Below the pieces are notes generated by a model that saw nothing but the letters and a program-made list of their open reading frames with translations, was not told the origin of the DNA and made no database searches. Shown in pieces: positions 48,491 to 56,833 of a stretch of 64,000 nucleotides of DNA. This DNA comes from Amycolatopsis mongoliensis (GTDB lineage Bacteria > Actinomycetota > Actinomycetes > Mycobacteriales > Pseudonocardiaceae). The first letter of the stretch is position 1; every line of letters starts with the position of its first letter. A program made the translations under genes and the position numbers. The stretch spans positions 1,922,001 to 1,986,000 of the forward strand of contig NZ_CP127295.1 in the NCBI RefSeq assembly GCF_030285665.1, read 5' to 3'.

Positions 48491-49500
48491 CGCCGGTACT
48501 CCACAACCGCCTTCGCCGCGTTGAGGACCTTCTGCGCGTCCGGGATGTAGAGGTCCTCGAGCGCGTCGGAGAACGGCACGGGCGTGTGCGGCGGCGTCAC
48601 CATCTCGATCGGGGCGCACAGCGAGCCGAACGCCTTCCGCGCGACGAGCGCGGAGATGTCCGTGGCGAGGTTGCAGCGCGGCGAGGCCTCGTCGACGACG
48701 ACCAGGCGTCCGGTGTTTTCGACGCTTTCGAGGATCGTGTCGGTGTCGAGCGGGCTGGTCGTGCGCGGATCGATGATCTCGGCTTCGATGCCGTTGCCGG
48801 CCAGCTCTTTCGCCGCTTCTTCGGCGATGGCGACCATGCGGCCGATGGCCACGATCGTCACGTCACCGCCGTCGCGCACGACGTTCGCCTCGCCGAACGG
48901 GATCGTGTAGCTGTCCTCGGGGACGTCGCCGCTGGTGTCGTAGAGGGCCTTGTGCTCGCAGAAGATCACCGGGTCGTCGTCGCGGATGGCCTGGATGAGC
49001 AGGCCTTTCGCCTCGTACGGGCTCGACGGCACGACGACCTTCAGGCCCGGGATGTGCGTGAAGATCGGGTACAGGCACTGCGAATGCTGCGCCGCGGCCC
49101 GCAGTCCGGCGCCGTACATCGTGCGGATCACCACCGGCGTCCGCGCGTTGCCGCCGAACATGTACCGGAACTTGGCCGCCTGGTTGAAGATCTGGTCGAA
49201 GCAGACGCCCATGAAGTCGATGAACATCAGCTCCGCCACCGGCCGTTGCCCGCGCGTCGCGGCGCCGATCGCCGCGCCGACGAAGGCGGACTCGGAGATC
49301 GGCGTGTCGAGCACGCGGCCCGGGAACTTGTGGAAGAGGCCCTTCGTGACGCCGAGGACACCGCCCCAGGCGTCGTCGTCACCGGGGCTGCCGGCGCCGC
49401 CCGCGTTGTCCTCGCCCATGACGATGACCGACTCGTCGCGTTCCATCTCCTGGGCGAGCGCCTCGTTGATCGCTTCGCGGTAGCTGATCGTCCTGGCCAT
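48487..49500 (-). CDS. acoB: Acetoin dehydrogenase E1 component, beta subunit
   Basis: The product has 337 residues with the transketolase-like motif VIVMGEDNAGGAGS, TPISESAFVGAAIGAA and PGLKVVVPSSPYEAKGLL. It pairs with the alpha subunit to make the ThDP-dependent E1 that cleaves acetoin or a related alpha-keto substrate. It lies between acoA and acoC. Confidence 0.9.
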   Translation of the reverse strand: MARTISYREAINEALAQEMERDESVIVMGEDNAGGAGSPGDDDAWGGVLGVTKGLFHKFPGRVLDTPISESAFVGAAIGAATRGQRPVAELMFIDFMGVCFDQIFNQAAKFRYMFGGNARTPVVIRTMYGAGLRAAAQHSQCLYPIFTHIPGLKVVVPSSPYEAKGLLIQAIRDDDPVIFCEHKALYDTSGDVPEDSYTIPFGEANVVRDGGDVTIVAIGRMVAIAEEAAKELAGNGIEAEIIDPRTTSPLDTDTILESVENTGRLVVVDEASPRCNLATDISALVARKAFGSLCAPIEMVTPPHTPVPFSDALEDLYIPDAQKVLNAAKAVVEYRR

Positions 49501-49512
49501 GACGTGCGCTCC

Positions 49513-50469
49513 TTAGTACGACACGTAGACGTCGGTCTCGAGGTCTTCCTTCGTGGGTTTCGGCGCGGCCTTCGCTTCGGCGACGGCGTCTTCGATGAGC
49601 TTCGCGACTTCGGCGTCGATATCGTCGAGGACCTGTCCGGGCAGCTCACCGCTCTCGGTGACGCGTTCCCGGAACCGCTTGAGGCAGTCGAGGTTCTCGC
49701 GGGCGTCGGCGACTTCGCCGGCCCGGTAGGTCTGCTGGTCACCTTCGAAGTGGCCGAAGTAGCGGGTGAACTTGACCTCGATGAGCGTCGGGCCCCCGCC
49801 GCCGCGGGCGCGTTCGACGGCCTCCCCCGCGGCTTCGTGGACGGCGAAGAAGTCGAATCCGTCGACGATCAGGCCCGGCATGCCGAACCCGGCGGCGCGG
49901 TCGGCGATGTTGTCCGAGGCGACGGACCAGGTGCTCGACGTCGCTTCGGCGTAGCCGTTGTTCTCGGCGATGAAGAGGGCGGGGAGGTCCCAGACCGACG
50001 CGAGGTTCAGCGCCTCGAGCGTTGTCCCCTGGTTGCTGGCGCCGTCGCCGAAGAAGGCGACACCGACGCCGCCGGTGTTCTGCTGCTTCGCGGCGAGGGC
50101 GGTTCCGCAGATGAGCGGCGGCCCGCCGCCGACGATGCCGTTCGCGCCGAGCATGCCCTTGGAGAGGTCGGCGATGTGCATCGAGCCGCCTTTGCCGTGG
50201 CAGGAGCCGGTCCGGCGGCCGTAGATCTCGGCCATCATGGCCTTGACGTCGACGCCCTTGGCGATGCAGTGGCCGTGGCCGCGGTGGGTGCTGGCGATGG
50301 CGTCACGGTCGTCGAGGTGGGCGCAGACACCGGCGGCGGAGGCCTCCTCACCGGCGTAGAGGTGCACGAACCCGGGGATTTCGCCGGTGGCGAACTCCTC
50401 GTGCACCCGCTCTTCGAACGCTCGGATGGTGCGCATCACGCGATACGCCTCCCGCAGGGTGTCCGTCAT
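49513..50469 (-). CDS. acoA: Acetoin dehydrogenase E1 component, alpha subunit
   Basis: The product has 318 residues. The ThDP motif is GDGASNQGTTLEALNLASVW ending in AENN. STHRGHGHCIAKGVDVKAMM and GRRTGSCHGKGGSMHIADL match the E1-alpha family of branched-chain/acetoin dehydrogenases. The ATG at 50469 overlaps the acoX stop (ATGA). Confidence 0.92.
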   Translation of the reverse strand: MTDTLREAYRVMRTIRAFEERVHEEFATGEIPGFVHLYAGEEASAAGVCAHLDDRDAIASTHRGHGHCIAKGVDVKAMMAEIYGRRTGSCHGKGGSMHIADLSKGMLGANGIVGGGPPLICGTALAAKQQNTGGVGVAFFGDGASNQGTTLEALNLASVWDLPALFIAENNGYAEATSSTWSVASDNIADRAAGFGMPGLIVDGFDFFAVHEAAGEAVERARGGGGPTLIEVKFTRYFGHFEGDQQTYRAGEVADARENLDCLKRFRERVTESGELPGQVLDDIDAEVAKLIEDAVAEAKAAPKPTKEDLETDVYVSY

Positions 50470-51500
50470 CTTCGACGCTCCTTCCCTAGTTCGGTTTCCG
50501 TGCGCAACAGCCCTTTCCGTGCCGCCTCCGCCATCGCCGCCCGGACGTCCACGACCCACGGACCGTCCGGCTTGAGCTCGACGAACGCGCTTTCGCCGGT
50601 CTTCAGCTCGAGTTCGCGCTCCCCGTCGAGCGCGATCACCCCGCCGGACGCGGCCAGCTCGACCCGCATCCCGGGTTTGAACACACCCCACCCGCGCACG
50701 CCGACGGGCCGGACGAGCCCGGGCGCGATGGGCGCGTGCACGACGTACGGCGTCTCCTCAATCGGCCCGAGCTGCAGCGCGACGCCGTCCGGGCTCGACC
50801 GCGGGCTGGGGCAGAGCTGCCCGGGCACGCTGGACAGGCCGATGCCGTCGGGTTCGGCGAAGGTGCAGTAGAGCTCGGTGAGCGAAGACGGATCCCACAG
50901 GGCCCTCGCCCCGATGTGCCTGCTCAGCGACACGCAGACGTCGACGAGCGCGATCTCCCGGCGGGCTTTGGTGACGACCTCGAGCACGCTGACGCGGTGG
51001 GTGACGAGGTCCGGATCGATCTGCCCGGCGGCGATCAGCCCGGCGGCCAAACCGGCGACGGTCGCCTCCCGCATCTGCGGAAAGGCGTTGTTGGTCCCGG
51101 TGGAGAGGGCAAGGATCGGAACGTCTTCACAGGCCGCGGCGGCAACCCGGGCGGTGCCATCCCCACCGAGGACGACGATGACCCCGGCCCCCGCCTCGAC
51201 CATCCGGCGGACGGCATTGGTCGTGTCGGCGGCGGTGCCGGTGATCGGATCGTCCGCGCAGAAGTCGACCTTGGGCCAGGTCCCGCCCCGGCCGAGCGCT
51301 TTGAGAACCGCGGCGGAGATCCCGCCGAGATCGGTGGAGACGAGGGCCCGGTCAAGCCCGGTCACCGCGAAGGCGGCCAGCAGCCGCTGGACCATGTTCG
51401 CCTTTTCCGCGGTGGGGAACACCGAAGCCTGCGCAACCAGCCGGCGGATGTCCCGCCCCGAAGCCGGATTCGCGACGATCCCCGCCACCGTCTCGCCCAA
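50466..51500 (-). CDS. acoX: AcoX-like NAD kinase-fold protein
   Basis: The product has 344 residues with the NAD-kinase/diacylglycerol-kinase signature VVLGGDGTARV and ALSTGTNNAFPQ. AcoX genes accompany acetoin operons; the role is not settled. The TTG at 51500 has AGGAGG 5 nt upstream and gives MGETVAGIVANPASG. It heads the acoXABC run. Confidence 0.85.
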   Translation of the reverse strand: MGETVAGIVANPASGRDIRRLVAQASVFPTAEKANMVQRLLAAFAVTGLDRALVSTDLGGISAAVLKALGRGGTWPKVDFCADDPITGTAADTTNAVRRMVEAGAGVIVVLGGDGTARVAAAACEDVPILALSTGTNNAFPQMREATVAGLAAGLIAAGQIDPDLVTHRVSVLEVVTKARREIALVDVCVSLSRHIGARALWDPSSLTELYCTFAEPDGIGLSSVPGQLCPSPRSSPDGVALQLGPIEETPYVVHAPIAPGLVRPVGVRGWGVFKPGMRVELAASGGVIALDGERELELKTGESAFVELKPDGPWVVDVRAAMAEAARKGLLRTETELGKERRR

Positions 51501-52032
51501 CCTGACCTCCTTGTCACCGCACCGGAGAACAGAAGACTCCGCGGACGGGTGAAAGGGAAGGGTTGCAGGGCGTTGCAGTGTTCAAGTGGCTGTGTTCAGG
51601 GGCCTGTGTTCAGGCGCCGTCGCTTGCGCAGTCGCGCTGGCCGGACCACTCGGGGATCGCGCAGCCGCGCAGGCAGGCCGGACCGCTCGGGGATTGCGTA
51701 GCCGTGTGGCTGGTCGGATGGCTAGGGATCGCGCGGGCTGGATTGAGCAGCCTCGCCCGCGTCACCGCGGCCGTGCCGGGCGGATCGCGCAGACCGGCCG
51801 GCCGGATCGAGCCGGTGTACCAGCCGCATTGTGAGCGGCGCACCACACCAGCCACGCCTGTCCCGCCGAGGCAGTGCCGGGCGCCTCGCGCGACCACGCC
51901 GACCGCGTGCCGAACGGCCGGGCCGCCGAGTGAGCCAAAGGTCACACCCGCGCCGGAATCTCCAGTGGACTGTCCACCGTGGAGATCAACCCGGCGGAGA
52001 AGAACAACCCGAGGTCAAACCCCGGCGAAGAG
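51501..52032. other. 532-bp intergenic region with degenerate tandem repeats
   Basis: No gene is convincing here. It holds the acoX promoter on the minus strand. At 51641-51677 and 51678-51714 there are two 37-bp units (CCGGACC-A/G-CTCGGGGAT-C/T-GCG...), with a third decayed copy from 51715. A TCCACCGTGGA palindrome lies at 51973-51983. Confidence 0.65.
51641..51714. repeat. Two 37-bp tandem repeats
   Basis: Unit 1 begins CCGGACCACTCGGGGATCGC, unit 2 CCGGACCGCTCGGGGATTGC. They have equal length and mostly match at the left end and diverge toward the right. A third partial copy (CGGATGGCTAGGGATCGCG) follows. Confidence 0.7.
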
Positions 52033-52257
52033 CTACGAGACCAGGCTCGCCGTGCCCTCGTAGGAGAAGCCCGCCTCCTCGACCGCGGCCCGCACGTCGT
52101 CCTCCGCCAACGGGGTTCCGGCGCGAACGACCACCCGGCCGGTCGCGACGTCGACGTCCACTTCGGTCACTCCCGGCAGGCCGGTGAGTTCTTCGGTGAC
52201 CGACTGGGCGCAGTGCCCGCAGCTCATCCCGGAGACGGTGTACCCGTGCTCGATCAT
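52033..52257 (-). CDS. Heavy-metal-associated domain copper chaperone, CopZ-like
   Basis: The product has 74 residues from the ATG at 52257 (78 from 52269). The metal site GMSCGHCAQSV has the two cysteines of the HMA fold, and EEAGFSYEG near the end is typical. It would carry Cu(I) to a P-type ATPase, which is not in this window. Confidence 0.9.
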   Translation of the reverse strand: MIEHGYTVSGMSCGHCAQSVTEELTGLPGVTEVDVDVATGRVVVRAGTPLAEDDVRAAVEEAGFSYEGTASLVS

Positions 52258-52271
52258 GGTGCGCAGCATAC

Positions 52272-52309
52272 GAAAAGAGCCGCCACCCCGTACGGGTGAC
52301 GGCCCTTTT
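52272..52309 (-). terminator. Terminator of the second cold-shock gene
   Basis: GAAAAGGGCCGTCACCC on the minus strand pairs imperfectly with GGGGTGGCGGCTCTTTTC; it ends with a TTTTC run. It lies between csp and the CopZ-like gene on the same strand. Confidence 0.65.
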
Positions 52310-52321
52310 CCAAGATCAAAG

Positions 52322-52525
52322 TCAGATCACGGTGACCGACGTGGCCTGCGGGCCCTTCTGGCCCTGGCCGATCTCGAACTCGACGCGAGCGTTCTCCTCG
52401 AGGCTCTTGAAGCCGTTACCCTGGATCTCGCTGTAGTGAACGAAGACGTCGCCGCCACCGTTGTCGGGGGTGATGAAGCCGAACCCCTTCTCGGAGTTGA
52501 ACCACTTCACAGTGCCCTGAGTCAT
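52322..52525 (-). CDS. Cold-shock protein, CspA family, second copy
   Basis: The 67-residue protein has KGFGFIT and VFVHYSEI and the ATG at 52525 with GGAGA 6 nt upstream. It is a close paralogue of 33039-33242. A leader of more than 100 nt precedes it, as is common for cold-shock mRNAs. Confidence 0.95.
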   Translation of the reverse strand: MTQGTVKWFNSEKGFGFITPDNGGGDVFVHYSEIQGNGFKSLEENARVEFEIGQGQKGPQATSVTVI

Positions 52526-52731
52526 CAAAAATCTCCATATGCAACCACAAAACAGGAAGCCACTTCGGCGCCCCGGGTCAACACCAGGACGGTTTGCTTC
52601 CTCGGCGAGGAGACACTACGCCCGCTGAATTCTGCGAGCGTGACTCAACACGAACACAAAAATCGAGACCTTGGTCAGTAAAGCACACCTTGAGCAGGGC
52701 GGACAAGCCGTCATCACCCGACAGGGGTGAG

Positions 52732-52905
52732 CTATTCGCCACTCGCCGGGCGCAGCCCCTCCGCGCTGAACGGCGAACGCCAGGTCGTGTCGCGCTCCGC
52801 GGCGACCACGGCGTCGTCGTGAGCCTCCGCGCTGGCGCTGAACAGCACCGGTACGACGCCGGAGGACTTCCGCGCTGGTTCGGATGCGTGCTGGTGATCG
52901 GTCAC
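52732..52905 (-). CDS. Possible 57-residue small protein
   Basis: From the GTG at 52905 a 57-codon frame runs to TAG at 52732 (MTDHQHASEPARKSSGVVPV...). GAGGGGAG lies 7 nt upstream of the start, which is a strong ribosome site. The sequence is hydrophilic with no recognised domain. It occupies the otherwise empty space upstream of the cold-shock gene. Confidence 0.45.
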   Translation of the reverse strand: MTDHQHASEPARKSSGVVPVLFSASAEAHDDAVVAAERDTTWRSPFSAEGLRPASGE

Positions 52906-53118
52906 GTCGAAACTCCCCTCGTTCCCTGCCCGCTGCGGCGCGGGTCATGACCGTGATGGTGCCATGCGGCACCGACAGAAACCGGTTGTTTCCCGCCGGG
53001 ACCCGGCCGGGAAGGTTCAGCGGCGAACCACCACCGGAACAACGTCAGATTACCCGAGCCGCCGCCGTGCTACCACACAACTTCCCCGGCGTTTTCCGAA
53101 GCGAAACCGAGCAAACCC

Positions 53119-54750
53119 TTACTGGGCGGGCGGTTGCGGACGCCCCTGCCCGAGCAGGGCCGAAAGCCGCACGTCCGGAGTAACCACGTCCGGGTCGGTG
53201 CGCACGTCGATCACGCACGGCCGCTGCCGCACCAGCGCACTGGCGATGATCGGCTCGAGCTCCTCGCGATCGTCCACCGTGTACCCGGCCGCGCCGAGTC
53301 CACGCGCCCAAGACGCGAAGTCGGTCAGCGGGATGGAGACCCCCGACAGCCTGCCGTGCATGCGGGCCTGGTGCATGGCGAGCGCGCCGTGCACGCCGTT
53401 TTGGAAGACGACGACCATCACCGGCGCCCGGTACCGCACGGCCGTTTCGATCTCCTGGCCGGTCATCAACGTCCCGGCGTCGCCGACCATGGCCACGACG
53501 GTCCGCCGCGGCTCGGCCAGCTTCGCCGCCACCGCGGCCGGCACGGCGTAGCCCATCGCGGCGTTGCTCGGGCCGAGCTGGCTGCGCGGCGCGGTGAAGC
53601 ACCAGTACCGGTGCATGAACTGTGCGAAGTTGCCCGCGTCGCTGGTCACGATGGTGTCCTCGGGCGCCAGCTTCCGCAGCGCGCGGACGACGTCGACCGG
53701 GTGCACCCGGGTGTTGCCGCTCGTGTCGGGCGGCGTCATGAAGGTGTGGACGGCCGCGTTCGCCGCCGAAGCCCGCCGCGTCCGCGGCGACGCCACCTCG
53801 CGCAGCTCCCGCAGGAACGGCTCGACCTCGGAGTCGACGCGGAAGGTGAGCCCGCGCCGCTTCGGGCTGACGTCGATGCCGGTGCCGACCATGACCAGCG
53901 TCTGCTGGGGCGTCGGGTAGCGGTAGGCCTGGGTGGTGACCTCGTCGAGCTGGGTGCCGAGCGCGAGCACCAGATCGGCCCGTTCCAGGGCGTCCAGCTG
54001 CCGAGCAGGGATGCCGAGCCCGAGGTGGCCGGCGTAGCGCGCGTGGTTCTCCGGGAATGCGTCCTGCCGCCGGAAGGCGTTGTAGACGGGCAGCGCGAGC
54101 TCGTCGGCGACCGCGATCAGCTCGTCGCGCGCGGACCGGGCCCGCCCGCCGACGATGACCACGGGGTACTTCGCCTCGTCCACCAGTTGCGCCACGGCGT
54201 CCGCCGAACGGCCCAGCGTGCCGGAAGCCGGCGGCCGGACCCGCGCCATCGGCTTCGCCGCGTCGTAGGGCATCCCCCAGACGTCACAGGGCACGCCGAG
54301 CACGACCGGCCCCGGCCGTCCCTCCTGCGACGTGGTCAGCGCGTGCGCGAGCAGGCCGGGCAGGCCGTCCGGGTCGGTCACCCGCAAGGTCGACTTGGCG
54401 ATCGACTCGAACATGGCCGTCAGGTCCGACGTCGGCAGCTCCCCGGACGACGAAGGCAATGGTTCGGTCGCCGGCGTCTCCAGCAGCACGACCATCGGCG
54501 TCTCGTCCTGGTACGCCGTCTGGACGCCGATCGCCAGGCTCGCCGCGCTCGGCCCCCGGCTGGCGAGCAGCACGGCGGGCCGTTCGGTGAGCTTGCCCTC
54601 CGCCTCCGCCATGAACGCCGCGCCCGCGTCGTGGCGCGCCGAGACCAGCGTTATCTCCCGCTCGCGCTGCATGGCGTCGAGCAGTTCCAGGAAGGATTCG
54701 CCCACCACCGCGTACACGCGGCGGACACGCGCCTCGGTCAGGATCCGCAC
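53119..54750 (-). CDS. Thiamine-diphosphate-dependent enzyme, acetolactate-synthase-like
   Basis: The product has 543 residues in three domains. PYR domain: VRRVYAVVGESFLELLDAM and SARHDAGAAFMAEAEG. The middle domain starts near 180. The PP domain has VVAMVGDAGTLMTGQEIETA ending in QNG. The position usually held by the catalytic Glu (RHE) is Asp41 here (RHD), and the usual GDG is GDA. Substrate class cannot be set: acetolactate synthase, 2-hydroxyacyl-CoA lyase and benzoylformate decarboxylase relatives all share the fold. The start is probably the GTG at 54750, though the reading frame extends to the upstream stop without an ATG. Confidence 0.85.
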   Translation of the reverse strand: MRILTEARVRRVYAVVGESFLELLDAMQREREITLVSARHDAGAAFMAEAEGKLTERPAVLLASRGPSAASLAIGVQTAYQDETPMVVLLETPATEPLPSSSGELPTSDLTAMFESIAKSTLRVTDPDGLPGLLAHALTTSQEGRPGPVVLGVPCDVWGMPYDAAKPMARVRPPASGTLGRSADAVAQLVDEAKYPVVIVGGRARSARDELIAVADELALPVYNAFRRQDAFPENHARYAGHLGLGIPARQLDALERADLVLALGTQLDEVTTQAYRYPTPQQTLVMVGTGIDVSPKRRGLTFRVDSEVEPFLRELREVASPRTRRASAANAAVHTFMTPPDTSGNTRVHPVDVVRALRKLAPEDTIVTSDAGNFAQFMHRYWCFTAPRSQLGPSNAAMGYAVPAAVAAKLAEPRRTVVAMVGDAGTLMTGQEIETAVRYRAPVMVVVFQNGVHGALAMHQARMHGRLSGVSIPLTDFASWARGLGAAGYTVDDREELEPIIASALVRQRPCVIDVRTDPDVVTPDVRLSALLGQGRPQPPAQ

Positions 54751-54912
54751 GGCCGTCTGGGCGACGGTCGCTCCCAGTTGGTATCTAATGAGGAGAGCTT
54801 AGGCGGGCACCGTTCAGTGCAGTCAAGTGATCTTCGCCGAAACCCGGTAAGGATGGGCTGAATGTCCGCTTTGACCGACTGCTAGCCGATCAAGGGAGCG
54901 AGGACCGCAGTC

Positions 54913-56193
54913 TTGACCGCGACCGAACATGAAACCGTTTTTACTTATGGTGCACCGGCGTTGAAGTACGGCACCGGCGCCAGCGACGAGATCGGCTACG
55001 ACCTGACCCAGTACGGCGTGCACCGCGTGCTCGTCGTGACGGACCCGCAGGTCGCCGCGACCGGCTGGCCGCGCCGCATCGCCGACGGGATCGCGGGTTA
55101 CGGCATCGAAACCGAGATCTTCGACGGCGTACACGTCGAACCCACCGATGTCAGCATGCAGAAGGCGGTTGACTTCGCCCGCGGAACCGGTCCGTACGAC
55201 GCCTTCGTCGCCGTCGGCGGCGGGTCGGCCATCGACACCGCCAAGGCGGCGAACCTGCTCACCAGCAACGACGGCGAGCTGATGGACTACGTCAACGCAC
55301 CGGTCGGCGGCGGCCGCGCGCCCGATCGCCCGCTGAAGCCGCTGGTCGCCGTTCCCACGACCACCGGCACCGGCTCGGAGAGCACCACGGTCTGCGTGCT
55401 CGACGTGCTGTCCCTGCGCGTCAAGAGCGGGATCAGCCACCTGCGACTGCGCCCGACCCTCGCCGTCGTCGACCCGCGGCTCACCGTCAGCCAGCCGGCC
55501 GGGGTGACCGCTGCCAGCGGCATGGACATCCTCTGCCACGCCGCGGAGAGCTACACCGCGAAGCCGTACACCGACTTCGAGCGCAAGCGCCCGGAGCAGC
55601 GCGTGCCGTACTGCGGCTCGAACCCGCTGGCCGACATGTTCGCCGAACAGTCGCTGCGGCTGCTGTCGTGGGCCCTCCCCGCCGCCGTGCGCGACGGCGA
55701 CGACCTCAAGGCGCGCGAAGCCATGGCCCTCGCCGCGACGTTCGCCGGACTCGGGTTCGGCAACGCCGGCGTGCACATCCCGCACGCCAACGCGTACCCC
55801 ATCGCCGGGCAGGTCAGGGATTTCCACCCGGACGGCTACCCGGGCGACGAACCCATGGTGCCGCATGGCATGGCCGTGTCGCTGACGGCGCCCGCCGCGT
55901 TCCGCTTCACCTTCGACGCGGCGCCGGACCGCCACCTGCGCGTCGCGCGCCTGCTGGCGCCCGACTTCGAGTGGCCCGGCGACTTCGCCGACCACCTGCC
56001 CGCGGTGCTGATCGACCTGATGCGGCAGATCGGCATCCCGGACGGCATCGGTGCCGTCGGCTACGCGGAGTCCGATGTGGACTCCCTGGTCGAGGGAACG
56101 CTGAAGCAGCAACGGTTGCTGGCCACCGCACCCCGCGAGGCGTCCGAGGAGGACCTTTCCGGCATCCTGCGCGAGTCGGTGTCGCTGTGGTGA
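54913..56193 (+). CDS. Iron-containing alcohol dehydrogenase, hydroxyacid-oxoacid transhydrogenase-like
   Basis: The product has 426 residues and aligns by motif along its full length with the eukaryotic ADHFE1/HOT type: VEPTDVSMQKAVDFARG, VAVGGGSAIDTAKAANLL, VPTTTGTGSEST, GMDILCHAAESYTA, GNAGVHIPHANAYPI and VPHGMAVSLTAPAAF. His residues in CHAAESY and HIPHANAYPI are the metal ligands. These enzymes transfer hydride between 4-hydroxybutyrate or 2-hydroxyglutarate and a 2-oxoacid without free cofactor exchange. The TTG at 54913 has GAGGA about 9 nt upstream. It is divergent from the ThDP enzyme. Confidence 0.88.
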   Translation: MTATEHETVFTYGAPALKYGTGASDEIGYDLTQYGVHRVLVVTDPQVAATGWPRRIADGIAGYGIETEIFDGVHVEPTDVSMQKAVDFARGTGPYDAFVAVGGGSAIDTAKAANLLTSNDGELMDYVNAPVGGGRAPDRPLKPLVAVPTTTGTGSESTTVCVLDVLSLRVKSGISHLRLRPTLAVVDPRLTVSQPAGVTAASGMDILCHAAESYTAKPYTDFERKRPEQRVPYCGSNPLADMFAEQSLRLLSWALPAAVRDGDDLKAREAMALAATFAGLGFGNAGVHIPHANAYPIAGQVRDFHPDGYPGDEPMVPHGMAVSLTAPAAFRFTFDAAPDRHLRVARLLAPDFEWPGDFADHLPAVLIDLMRQIGIPDGIGAVGYAESDVDSLVEGTLKQQRLLATAPREASEEDLSGILRESVSLW

Positions 56194-56600
56194 ACGGGTA
56201 CCCGCACTGGCAGACGGTTCCGTTGCGCTGGAAGGACAACGACGTCTACGGACACGTCAACAACGTCGTGCACTACTCGCTGATGGACACCGTGATCAAC
56301 ACGTGGCTGATCGAGCAGGGCGGCCTCGACATCGAAGCCGGGGAGGTGATCGGGCTGTGCGTCGAGTCGCACTGCGGGTATCACTCATCGGTTTCCTTTC
56401 CTGGAACGTTGCGGGTGGGCTTGCGCGTGGCACACCTTGGGAAGTCCAGCGTGCGCTACGAAATCGGCATGTACGCCGCCGACGAGTCCCTGGTCGCGGA
56501 AGGGCACTTCGTGCACGTCTTCGTGGACCGCGAGACCCGCAGGCCGACGCCGCTCGCCGGCAAGCTGCGTGCGGCGCTGGAAGCACTGCAACCCGGATGA
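56190..56600 (+). CDS. 4HBT hotdog thioesterase
   Basis: The product has 136 residues with the family start WKDNDVYGHVNNVVHYSLMD, where the Asp in NDVYGHVNN is the catalytic residue of YbgC-type thioesterases. It should cleave acyl-CoA esters. The GTG at 56190 overlaps the stop of the dehydrogenase gene (GTGA), so the two are coupled. Confidence 0.88.
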   Translation: MNGYPHWQTVPLRWKDNDVYGHVNNVVHYSLMDTVINTWLIEQGGLDIEAGEVIGLCVESHCGYHSSVSFPGTLRVGLRVAHLGKSSVRYEIGMYAADESLVAEGHFVHVFVDRETRRPTPLAGKLRAALEALQPG

Positions 56601-56833
56601 CGTCGACCGCCGGCGGTTCACCTCCTCTCTGACGGTGCCGGTTCCGGGCCGGGTTCTTCCCGCGCTTCCGATCATGCATCACGGCACCGACAGAACCGGT
56701 CGACCGGCCCGAGTTGTCCACAGGCGAGGAAAAGATCGGCGAGTTGTCCACAGATTCGCACCGAGGGGTTCCCGGACCGCTCGACGGCGATAATCTGGAA
56801 GCACCAGGAGATACGTCCACAGTGGACGGGAAG
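56601..56833. other. Convergent intergenic region with DnaA-box-like sequences
   Basis: Two identical GAGTTGTCCACAG words contain TTGTCCACA at 56714-56722 and 56744-56752, spaced 30 bp in the same direction. TTGTCCACA is the preferred actinomycete DnaA box. A GTCCACAGTGGAC palindrome at 56815-56827 lies near the right end. No terminator hairpin comparable to others in the window is obvious. Confidence 0.6.

Noticed and set aside
52594..52950. Plus- and minus-strand frames over the cold-shock leader
   Set aside because: Basic low-complexity translations without ribosome sites; only the 52732-52905 frame has a Shine-Dalgarno.
56601..56833. Replication origin
   Set aside because: Two or three DnaA-box-like words are too few, and dnaA, dnaN and the AT-rich unwinding region are absent.
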